This document shows, piece by piece, positions 1-6,968 of a stretch of 7,128 nucleotides of DNA. The notes beneath the pieces were generated by a model. That model did not search any database. It was not told where the DNA came from and saw only the letters and a program-made list of their open reading frames with translations. The stretch comes from Nitrospinaceae bacterium (GTDB lineage Bacteria > Nitrospinota > Nitrospinia > Nitrospinales > VA-1). The position numbers and the translations under genes were made by a program. The stretch is taken from the NCBI GenBank assembly GCA_029937655.1, contig JAPYPK010000069.1, positions 1-7,128 on the forward strand. The letters run 5' to 3'. The first letter of the stretch is position 1, and each line of letters opens with the position of its first letter.

Positions 1-1196
1 ACGAGGAAAGGGTTGTCCATATTGTTCCTCGACTTGATGGGGTTGTCACAAAAGTCTTTAAGGATTTAGGCGATCGAGTAGAAAAGGGGGAATTGCTGGC
101 CACTCTAGAAAGCAGAGAACTTGCGGATGTAAAGATCCGTTATCTGTCCGCAGTCAAACAATCAAAGCTGGGCTCAAAAGATTTTGAAAGAGAAACGCTT
201 GTTTATAAAAACACCCTAACGATGCTGCGCCTTCTTGAACAGCAATCAGATCCTGAAGAAATTGAACGCCACTTGAATAATCTTGTGATTGGTGAGAGTC
301 GCAAGCTTCTTATCCCAGCATACTCGAAGTTTAAATTGGCTGATTCGGTTTATCAACGCGAAAAACAACTTCATGAAAAAGGTATTTCTTCTAAGTCAGA
401 ATACCTTCTAGCACTTGAGGATTACAAAAGTTCGAAAGCCAAATACTTAGCCTTGAGAGAAGAAATTTCATATGACGGCGATTGGACTATTCAGCAAAAG
501 CAAAGGACCGCCGAGATGAATCAACTGAATTTGCAAACAGCAATTCAAAAGTTGCAGGCATTGGGTCTGTCCACAACTCAAATTGAACTTCTAGAAACAC
601 AAGAAAACCCTATATTCACCCAGTACGAGTTAAGGTCTACCCTAAGTGGTCTTGTTATAAAGAGACATCTCACAACTGGAGAAGCCATTAAAAAAGATGA
701 CAATATATTTGTTCTGGCCGATTTCTCTGATGTCTGGGTCAATATCGCAATCCCAGCGAATAACATTAAAGCCGTAGAACTTGGGCAAAAGGTAAGAGTC
801 ATTAATGAATCTATGGGGATTGAGGAAAGAGGTCGTTTGACATACTTAAGCTCCATCATTGACGAAACGAATAGAACCGTTACAGGACGAGTAGTCATTC
901 AGAACCAAAAAAACCTGTGGCGTCCGGGAACTTTTGTTGAGGTTGAACTAATTGTAGAAGAGCGGCCCGTCCCAATATCTATAAAGGCAGAAGCTATTCA
1001 GAATCTACGTGATTGGTCTGTTGTCTTTGTCAAGTATGGAGACTACTTCGAAGGTCGTCCTGTCGAGCTTGGAGTTAGTGACGGGAGTTGGGTCGAAGTA
1101 TTAGATGGTTTGTCAGTTGGAGAAGAGTACGCAGTGAAAAATAGCTTCACCATTAAAGCTGAAATAGAAAAATCAGGGGCTACTCATTCACATTAG
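1..1196 (+). CDS. czcB: RND efflux periplasmic adaptor (CzcB/CusB-type membrane-fusion protein), 5' truncated
   Basis: This is the periplasmic adaptor that bridges an inner-membrane RND pump and an outer-membrane TolC-like channel. The frame is open from base 3, and a TTG at 93 is not the real start: codons before it already encode the first half of the biotinyl-lipoyl domain (PRLDGVV, then GDRVEKGELLATLES). The signal peptide and N-terminus lie off the left edge; 397 residues are visible. Order seen: lipoyl half 1 (about nt 3-120); a long, charged helical hairpin (about nt 120-600) with the conserved REKQLHEKGISS stretch; lipoyl half 2 (LSGLVIKRHLTTGEAI, about nt 640-690); beta-barrel with LWRPGTFVEVEL (about nt 918-953); and a membrane-proximal domain ending NSFTIKAEIEKSG and a short His-containing tail (HSH). 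That ending is typical of CzcB proteins. The transporter gene starts 13 bp downstream, so they are surely co-transcribed. The symbol is by family resemblance; the metal is inferred from the pump. Confidence 0.93.
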   Translation, partial: EERVVHIVPRLDGVVTKVFKDLGDRVEKGELLATLESRELADVKIRYLSAVKQSKLGSKDFERETLVYKNTLTMLRLLEQQSDPEEIERHLNNLVIGESRKLLIPAYSKFKLADSVYQREKQLHEKGISSKSEYLLALEDYKSSKAKYLALREEISYDGDWTIQQKQRTAEMNQLNLQTAIQKLQALGLSTTQIELLETQENPIFTQYELRSTLSGLVIKRHLTTGEAIKKDDNIFVLADFSDVWVNIAIPANNIKAVELGQKVRVINESMGIEERGRLTYLSSIIDETNRTVTGRVVIQNQKNLWRPGTFVEVELIVEERPVPISIKAEAIQNLRDWSVVFVKYGDYFEGRPVELGVSDGSWVEVLDGLSVGEEYAVKNSFTIKAEIEKSGATHSH

Positions 1197-1209
1197 ATAA
1201 AACTAAATT

Positions 1210-4200
1210 ATGTTCAATAAACTAATACAGTTTTCTATCAAGCAAAGATTATTAGTGATTACCGCTACCATCTTTATGGGTGTTTGGGGAGTTTACAACT
1301 TTTCAATCCTCCCCATTGATGCAGTTCCCGATATCACTAATGTTCAGGTTCAGATTAACACAGAAGTTCCGGGCTTCACCCCTCTAGAAGTTGAACAGCG
1401 GATCACATTCCCCATAGAAACAGTTATTGCCGGACTACCCAAACTAAAAAACACTCGATCATTATCACGGTACGGATTGTCTCAGGTCACTGCTATTTTT
1501 GAAGATGGTACAGACATCTACTTTGCAAGGCAATTGATCAGCTCACGTCTTCAAGCAGTCAAAGAAATTTTGCCTGAGAACGCAGAACCCCTTATTGGCC
1601 CTATCGCCACGGGTCTTGGGGAGATTTTCATGTGGTCAGTCGAAAGGCAAGATCAGTCTTCTAATAAAAATCAGGAAATTCCATCTCTAATGGAACTAAG
1701 GGAGGTGCAAGATTGGATCATACGACCGCAACTATTCAATGTTCCCGGTGTTACAGAAGTTAATAGTATTGGTGGCTATGTAAAACAATATCAAGTTGCT
1801 CCTGACCCCAGAAAAATGATCGCTTTTGGGGTTAGCTTTCATGACCTGATGGAAGCTTTGAGTAAAAATAATTCAAATACGGGTGCAGGATACATCGAGC
1901 ATCAAGGTGAACAGTATCTGGTTCGATCTCCCGGCCAAGTAAAGAATTTGAAAGATATTCGACAAATTGTACTGGGAAGTCATGACGGTGTTCCCGTATA
2001 CATAAAAGATGTAGCAGAAGTTAAATTAGGAACAGACCTGCGAACCGGTGCGGCGGTTTTAAACGGAAAAGAAACGGTTTTGGGAACTGTTTTCATGCTT
2101 AAAGGAGAAAATAGTCGTTCGGTTTCATTGCGCGTCGCAAAAAAAATGAAAGAGATCAACCAAACACTACCTAAAGGAATTGTAGCTAAAACTCTTTACG
2201 ATCGTACTCACCTGGTGAACGCAACCTTGAAGACAGTAAGAAATAACCTTCTTGAAGGAGCATTGCTAGTTATCGTAATTCTTTTTCTTTTACTTGGAAA
2301 TTTTCGGGCAGCTCTCATTACCACTCTCGTGATACCGCTTTCCATGTTATTTGCAGTAACCGGTATGGTAGGCAATAGAGTTAGTGGAAATCTTCTCAGC
2401 TTAGGAGCGATCGATTTTGGGATCATCATTGATGGAGCTGTAATCATTGTTGAAAACTGTTATCGCAGATTGGCACAAGAACAAACAAAATGTGGACGAA
2501 TACTTACCAAGGAGGAACGGTTTAACATAACTAAAGACGCGGCACACGAGGTCTCCCGCCCAAGTATCTTTGGTGTTTTTATCATCATGATAGTATATCT
2601 TCCCATTCTCAGCCTAACCGGGATCGAAGGGAAAATGTTTCACCCTATGGCCTTTACAGTTCTGGCAGCTTTAACCGGGGCATTGATCTTGTCGATAACT
2701 TTTATTCCCGCGATGATCGCACAGTTTGCTTCTGGCGAGATAAATGAAAAAGAAAATTTTTTACTGAATAAATTTAGAAAAATCTATACTCCCTTGCTAG
2801 ATTACTCTCTGGCCAATCGCTCCGTGACCATAAGCTCTGCAGTTGTGCTTGTCGCCCTCAGCATATTGTTATCAACAAAAATGGGAACCGAGTTCATCCC
2901 AAAACTAGATGAAGGCGATATGGCTATTCATGCCTTACGAGTTACGGGAACCAGCTTATCCCAGGCTATTTCAATGCAAGATGCCGTCGAAGAAAAAATC
3001 AACGAACTGCCTGAAGTTGATTATGTTTTTTCAAAAATTGGAACAGCCGATATTGCGTCGGATCCTATGGCACCAAGCGTGGCCGATGTGTTTGCTATTG
3101 TAAAACCACGTAACCAATGGCCTGACCCACGTTTATCCAAATCTGACTTTGTTCACAAGTTGGAAGAAAAATTAGCCCTAGTACCAGGAAATAAATACGA
3201 AATCACCCAACCTATTCAAATGCGATTTAATGAATTGATAGCCGGCACCAGAAGTGATATCGCTGTTAAAATTTTTGGAGACGACATCGACAGTCTTGTT
3301 TCTTCAGCAGATGAAGTTGAACATGTTCTTGCAAATATTCCCGGTGCAGCAGATGTTAGAACAGAGCAGGTTACCGGACTTCCTGTATTAACCCTCAAAT
3401 TAAAACTTGATAGGATGGCTCGCCTAGGCATCAATGTTTCCGATGTTCAGGATACAATAGAAATTGCGATTGGAGGAAAGAGCACAGGAAAAGTATTTAA
3501 GGGCGATCGACGTTTCGATCTAATCGTTCGACTTCCGGAATATGCACGTAAGGATTTTGAACTCCTTAAAAACATACCAATTCCTCTTCCTCGGAGACGT
3601 TCCCATACTATTTTACCAACTACTATTACCAATACCTCTGCCGATCACTTCACTTATATCCCCCTAGGTGAGGTAGTAACCTTTGAAGTATTGAAAGGCC
3701 CCAATCAGATCAGCCGAGAAAACAGTAAAAGGCGAGTGGTAGTCACCGCAAATGTCCGCGGAAGAGACCTGGGATCATTCGTTGAGGAAGCACAAAAATC
3801 GGTTGAGAAAAATATCTCTCTCCCTTCGGGTTATTGGATTTCTTGGGGAGGTCAATTTGAACACTTAATTTCAGCAGCCAAGCGTCTCTGGATTATCGTT
3901 CCTGTCACTCTAACATTAATTTTCTTCCTCCTATTTAGTGCATTTGGGTCTATAAAAAATTCCTTACTTGTTTTTACTGGAATACCTCTAGCTCTAACCG
4001 GGGGATTTCTTTTACTTTGGATACGCGGAATTCCTTTATCCATTTCAGCAGCCGTAGGTTTTATCGCCTTGTCTGGAGTTGCGGTATTAAATGGAATCGT
4101 TATGATTTCTTTCATAGATAAGCTTCGGAATGAGGGGGTGGCACTTGACGATGCGATTCGGCAGGGGTCGCTCATTCGGTTGCGACCTGTCTTAATGACC

Positions 4201-4368
4201 GCCTTAGTTGCCTCCCTGGGGTTTGTACCTATGGCCTTGGCAACTGGAACCGGTGCTGAAGTCCAACGCCCCTTAGCAACGGTGGTAATCGGAGGAATCA
4301 TATCCTCCACAACCCTCACCCTACTGGTTTTACCCGCCCTATATCGAAGCTTTTATACATCCAAATAA
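1210..4368 (+). CDS. czcA: CzcA-family heavy-metal efflux RND transporter
   Basis: Inner-membrane proton/metal antiporter of the HME-RND family, 1052 residues, close to the usual length of about 1040-1065. TM1 is near residues 12-33. A large periplasmic loop follows, then TM2 onward from NLLEGALL (about 346). TM4 holds DFGIIIDGAVIIVEN with D402, D408 and E415, the same numbers as the residues shown in Cupriavidus CzcA to be needed for proton-coupled transport. A second periplasmic loop runs from about 558 to 890, and the C-terminal bundle contains SGVAVLNGIVM and RLRPVLMT. By recalled alignment, the CusA methionine-ladder positions are H574, a Val and E675, so divalent cations (Zn/Co/Cd/Ni) are more likely than Cu(I)/Ag(I). 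A 22-residue stretch at 795-816 replaces a normally short loop. ATG at 1210 fits the conserved N-terminus, but no Shine-Dalgarno precedes it; coupling to the upstream gene is likely. The exact metal cannot be settled from sequence. Confidence 0.95.
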   Translation: MFNKLIQFSIKQRLLVITATIFMGVWGVYNFSILPIDAVPDITNVQVQINTEVPGFTPLEVEQRITFPIETVIAGLPKLKNTRSLSRYGLSQVTAIFEDGTDIYFARQLISSRLQAVKEILPENAEPLIGPIATGLGEIFMWSVERQDQSSNKNQEIPSLMELREVQDWIIRPQLFNVPGVTEVNSIGGYVKQYQVAPDPRKMIAFGVSFHDLMEALSKNNSNTGAGYIEHQGEQYLVRSPGQVKNLKDIRQIVLGSHDGVPVYIKDVAEVKLGTDLRTGAAVLNGKETVLGTVFMLKGENSRSVSLRVAKKMKEINQTLPKGIVAKTLYDRTHLVNATLKTVRNNLLEGALLVIVILFLLLGNFRAALITTLVIPLSMLFAVTGMVGNRVSGNLLSLGAIDFGIIIDGAVIIVENCYRRLAQEQTKCGRILTKEERFNITKDAAHEVSRPSIFGVFIIMIVYLPILSLTGIEGKMFHPMAFTVLAALTGALILSITFIPAMIAQFASGEINEKENFLLNKFRKIYTPLLDYSLANRSVTISSAVVLVALSILLSTKMGTEFIPKLDEGDMAIHALRVTGTSLSQAISMQDAVEEKINELPEVDYVFSKIGTADIASDPMAPSVADVFAIVKPRNQWPDPRLSKSDFVHKLEEKLALVPGNKYEITQPIQMRFNELIAGTRSDIAVKIFGDDIDSLVSSADEVEHVLANIPGAADVRTEQVTGLPVLTLKLKLDRMARLGINVSDVQDTIEIAIGGKSTGKVFKGDRRFDLIVRLPEYARKDFELLKNIPIPLPRRRSHTILPTTITNTSADHFTYIPLGEVVTFEVLKGPNQISRENSKRRVVVTANVRGRDLGSFVEEAQKSVEKNISLPSGYWISWGGQFEHLISAAKRLWIIVPVTLTLIFFLLFSAFGSIKNSLLVFTGIPLALTGGFLLLWIRGIPLSISAAVGFIALSGVAVLNGIVMISFIDKLRNEGVALDDAIRQGSLIRLRPVLMTALVASLGFVPMALATGTGAEVQRPLATVVIGGIISSTTLTLLVLPALYRSFYTSK

Positions 4369-4391
4369 ATTTAAAAGGTATTTATTTTTGG
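4361..4391 (+). terminator. Possible weak AT-rich terminator overlapping the transporter stop codon
   Basis: CCAAATAAAT (4361-4370) can pair with ATTTATTTTTGG (4380-4391) around a 9-nt loop, leaving two bulged T residues. The stem covers the TAA stop codon. It is almost all A/T apart from the CC/GG base, and the T run sits inside the 3' arm rather than after it, so it is a poor intrinsic terminator. It is listed because it is the only hairpin directly at the end of the efflux operon. It could equally be chance in AT-rich DNA. Confidence 0.25.
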
Positions 4392-4822
4392 TCAATCTAG
4401 TCAGTCGGGTTCGGTCAACTTGCGGAGGGTTTATCTTAGTGAGAGGAGAGGATCAAGTTAAGCTAGTACAGTCTTTGATCAAATCGGTGTAGCGATAATC
4501 ATCAGTGATTCAAATTTTATAATATCCTTACAAGATTTTTTCGTCTTGCATTGCCACGGTTCGGATCTTGAAATCCAAACCGTTGGAGGTGGCAATGGCA
4601 ATCCGAATCTTCATTTAACTATTCGTCAATTTGAGAAAAAATAATTAGCTTTATGACCCCAAAAATAAAACATTTTGTTTCAGAACCCTACAATTTTAGA
4701 TTTGCGAATGTTGCATGATCTGGCCTCAAAAAAAGCAAGTTTTCACTTAAATCATTGAATAGTAGTCTTTTAATAAAAATCTAATCAAGTAATGGGTTTG
4801 GTTTCCCAACATAATACTGGGG
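4369..4822. other. Convergent intergenic region without a confident gene
   Basis: This 454-bp gap separates the stop codons of two convergent genes. It holds a perfect 10-bp palindrome TTTGATCAAA (4474-4483), a compound hairpin (4550-4596), a tandem GGCAAT pair (4591-4602) and several A- or T-rich runs. Short open frames exist on both strands: + 4462-4644 with no ATG or GTG start, + 4653-4718 (21 codons), and - 4614-4528 (28 codons). None has a Shine-Dalgarno, and none matches a family I can name with confidence. I see no tRNA, no insertion-sequence ends and no strong intrinsic terminator for either flanking gene. Confidence 0.7.
4550..4596. repeat. Compound inverted repeat (two-part hairpin)
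   Basis: The outer arms ATTGCCAC (4550-4557) and GTGGCAAT (4589-4596) are perfect 8-bp complements. Directly inside, GGTTCGGAT (4558-4566) pairs with ATCCAAACC (4573-4581) with a single C-A mismatch and a CTTGAA loop. A 7-nt bulge (4582-4588) sits only on the 3' side. This gives about 16 pairs, far stronger than anything else in the gap. No T run follows on the + strand, and the - strand reading is followed by an A run, so it is not a standard intrinsic terminator on either strand. It could be a processed 3'-end RNA structure, a protein-binding site or a remnant of a small repeat element. Confidence 0.6.
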
Positions 4823-6580
4823 TCAACTGGTGGTGAGTTCTTCTTGAGGGTGCCCCAGGTAGAGGAGTCCATCGGATAGTGAGTAGTTATCAGGAAAAGT
4901 ACTCACTTTTTCATTTATTTTTTCCTGCAACTCACGGTAAAGCACTTCGGCTTCGTCAGAATCCATCCCGCTATTAATCTTGTAGGAATAGCCTAAGCTT
5001 AGATCGTGGTCTGGTGGAGTATAAAGCTCTGTGATTCCCCATTCCGACGGGTTATTAGCAAGTGGAGTGCCTTTTTCCAGATCAAACTGGGAAATAATAC
5101 AGGAAAACCCAGGTGAACCGAGTATACGTTGGTTGTTAATAACAAAATCAACTGACTCCCTAGCTTCCGCTGGTGTCTCCGTCGGGAATCCGGTAATGAG
5201 GTAGAAATGCATACCAATGCCAATACGTACGCACTCCTCAACAATTCTATCAATGACCTCAAGTTCAACACCCTTCTTCATGGAGTCCAACACACGCTGA
5301 TTGTAGGACTCAAGACCGAATATCAACTTTCGACATCCGGACTCATATAAAAGCTCCATTCTATTTTCCGTAAGCAAACTTTTTTCAAATTTCAACTCCC
5401 CAGTCCATTTGATATCAAGGTTTGCCTCAACAATTTTACTAGCAAAAGTTCGCATGAAATTAATTGGAAGTGCCTCATCAGTGAAGAAAAAATAATCACA
5501 ATCGTATTTTTCTTTCAGTTTTTTTACATCACTGACTACATTTTCAGCGTATCGAACGTGAAAGTCCATATGGTCAAAGGGAATTGAACAGAAAGCACAT
5601 CTTTCCCAGTAACAACCACGAGAGCCCATAATAGGAAGACATCTCTCCGGTGAAAGATACAAATCGAAGGGCATGCCATCAAAGTCTGGTGTCGGCAATT
5701 TATTTAGTTCTTCTTTTGCAAAAGGACGGTTGACCTTCACCTTCCCCCTATCCTCCCACACCAGGTTGGGAACCTTTGACAGATCCCCTCCTCCTCGGCA
5801 TTCGTTGACTAGGCTCAACATGGGACTCTCTCCTTCGTGCACGATGATACTGTCGAGAAATTTAAATACTGGAGACCCATCTTTCTCCATTCGATCCACT
5901 AACTTCGTAAACACGCTGCCGCCAGCAGTAATATGAATATGGGGTGCCGCCTGTTTCACTAAGTGCGCCAGAGTAAGTCCAGGGATAATCTGTTCCACCG
6001 AAGTAATGGATACGCCAAGAATATCGATATCTTCTTTCAAGATCGATGGCAGGTAATGTTCCTTGTAAATATCGTAGAAAAAATTCTCATTCGGGTTAGT
6101 GAACGACTCGAAAACCTCTTTCGTTGAGTAAGGCGAGTAACGCATCTGACTACCGATAACGGTTAACTGAGACGGGAAGTAAGGTGCAAGGATATTATCG
6201 AGCCACACGTCTATAATCTTAAGGCTTTCCATGTAACGGTCGAGGTTATAAAAATCCTCACAGCGAAGCGAGTTCTTTGCCGCGTCAATATCATACATGA
6301 GAGAGGGAATGACTTGTTCCGCCTCTCGCAGTTTGGCATATTTTTCTCGTTCAAACTGGGAGTGACGAGGCTTCTCGCCTAATTCATTCAACTCTCGAAT
6401 GATCCGTTCGTAAAGTGGTTTTGTTCTTTCCCAGGTACAGAGGTGGTCAAGAAGTTCGATAGCCAAGTCTCTTTGTTTTACGTCCTGGATACCGTGCATA
6501 TGGAGGTATCCTTTTAGACTCGGCAGGCTCAGATAAGGCTGAGACGGATGCCATGATGAAGGAAAGACTAGATAAACCAT
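4823..6580 (-). CDS. Cobalamin-binding-type radical SAM protein, function unknown
   Basis: A 585-residue protein of the B12-binding radical SAM (class B-like) group. These enzymes use a [4Fe-4S] cluster and SAM, often with cobalamin, for radical methylations or rearrangements. VYLVFPSS (2-9) is the first Rossmann strand. A long helical, charged insert (about 50-175) splits the domain, which resumes with DILGVSIT (186-193), the glycine pair ITAGG (217-221) and HEGE (248-251). No DxHxxG motif is visible, so any cobalamin would bind without the histidine lower ligand. The radical SAM core begins at C323, C328 and C331 (CX4CX2C) and continues with FFFTDEA (364-370), GLES (422-425) and GFPTET (464-469). 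A C-terminal region of about 90 residues is not assigned. The ATG at 6580 directly precedes the first strand, so the start is sound, though its Shine-Dalgarno is weak (GAG, 8 nt away). The cupin gene ends 56 bp upstream on the same strand. The substrate is unknown. Confidence 0.9.
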   Translation of the reverse strand: MVYLVFPSSWHPSQPYLSLPSLKGYLHMHGIQDVKQRDLAIELLDHLCTWERTKPLYERIIRELNELGEKPRHSQFEREKYAKLREAEQVIPSLMYDIDAAKNSLRCEDFYNLDRYMESLKIIDVWLDNILAPYFPSQLTVIGSQMRYSPYSTKEVFESFTNPNENFFYDIYKEHYLPSILKEDIDILGVSITSVEQIIPGLTLAHLVKQAAPHIHITAGGSVFTKLVDRMEKDGSPVFKFLDSIIVHEGESPMLSLVNECRGGGDLSKVPNLVWEDRGKVKVNRPFAKEELNKLPTPDFDGMPFDLYLSPERCLPIMGSRGCYWERCAFCSIPFDHMDFHVRYAENVVSDVKKLKEKYDCDYFFFTDEALPINFMRTFASKIVEANLDIKWTGELKFEKSLLTENRMELLYESGCRKLIFGLESYNQRVLDSMKKGVELEVIDRIVEECVRIGIGMHFYLITGFPTETPAEARESVDFVINNQRILGSPGFSCIISQFDLEKGTPLANNPSEWGITELYTPPDHDLSLGYSYKINSGMDSDEAEVLYRELQEKINEKVSTFPDNYSLSDGLLYLGHPQEELTTS

Positions 6581-6636
6581 GATCTTATCTCACTTATCCG
6601 TTTAAAGCAGAAATGTTCACAATAAATGACAAGCAT

Positions 6637-6954
6637 TTAAGGCTTAGGTGCCATAAAGACCAGCATCACCAATTTATCCTGCGTATGATTGACCACTCCG
6701 TGGTCTTCTCCAGCCGGAGCAATCGTAATTTCGTCAGGGCCAAGTACTTTTTCCTCGGATCCAACTGTCACCTTCCCACTGCCCTTGAGTACGTAGTAAA
6801 CTTTATCAGAGTCCCCATGTGAATGAACTTTCTGTGATTGAGCAGGTTCCAAACAGTATATGTCACAGAAGAAATTTTCCGTATCAAAAAGACTTACTTT
6901 CTTCAATTTTTCAGGGCTGAACTCAACAACATCAGATAACTTCACAACTTTCAT
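6637..6954 (-). CDS. Small single-domain cupin protein
   Basis: A 105-residue cupin_2-type beta-barrel, about the minimum for one domain, with no signal peptide or membrane segment, so cytoplasmic. Cupin motif 1 is HSHGDSDKVYYVLKG (44-58), supplying H44 and H46. The usual glutamate ligand is replaced by D50 or K51, depending on the gap used. Motif 2 is GPDEITIAPAGEDHGVVN (72-89), with H85 as third histidine. A metal site of three His with or without Asp is plausible. Such small cupins include isomerases, dioxygenases and sugar or ligand-binding proteins, and I cannot choose among them. It is the first gene of a probable operon with the radical SAM gene 56 bp downstream, so it may bind, protect or modify that enzyme's substrate or product. 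That link is inferred from position only. The ATG at 6954 is supported by a good Shine-Dalgarno; an in-frame stop lies just upstream (6967-6969). Confidence 0.9.
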   Translation of the reverse strand: MKVVKLSDVVEFSPEKLKKVSLFDTENFFCDIYCLEPAQSQKVHSHGDSDKVYYVLKGSGKVTVGSEEKVLGPDEITIAPAGEDHGVVNHTQDKLVMLVFMAPKP

Positions 6955-6962
6955 ATTTCTGG

Positions 6963-6968
6963 CACCTT
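6963..6968 (-). promoter_or_regulatory. Shine-Dalgarno of the cupin gene
   Basis: Read on the - strand, AAGGTG lies 8 nt before the ATG at 6954, good spacing and a good match to the 16S anti-Shine-Dalgarno. It fixes the cupin start. Its first two bases are also the last two of the TAA that closes the small open frame 7050-6967, so ribosomes ending there would stop on this site. Confidence 0.6.

Noticed and set aside
93..95. TTG as the start of the adaptor gene
   Set aside because: The frame stays open to the left edge and the codons before it encode the conserved first half of the lipoyl domain, so the gene is truncated by the window rather than starting here.
3852..4319. 155-codon open frame on the - strand
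   Set aside because: It lies wholly inside the transporter gene, opposite its conserved membrane segments, and its translation shows no domain features.
4531..4548. CAAGA/TCTTG hairpin enclosing a T run
   Set aside because: The stem is 5 bp with the T run in the loop, the wrong arrangement for an intrinsic terminator.
4653..4718. 21-codon ORF starting MTPKIKHF
   Set aside because: It is very short, has no Shine-Dalgarno and shows no recognisable feature; expected by chance in AT-rich DNA.
4805..4821. CCCA/TGGG hairpin as a terminator for the radical SAM gene
   Set aside because: The stem is only 4 bp and no T run follows on the - strand.
5673..5936. 87-codon open frame on the + strand, and a similar 90-codon one at 4999-5271 on the - strand
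   Set aside because: Both are other-frame readings of the radical SAM gene, whose own frame holds all the family motifs.
6613..6822. 69-codon open frame on the + strand opposite the cupin gene
   Set aside because: The - strand cupin has both cupin motifs and a Shine-Dalgarno; the + strand frame has neither a recognisable domain nor a start signal.
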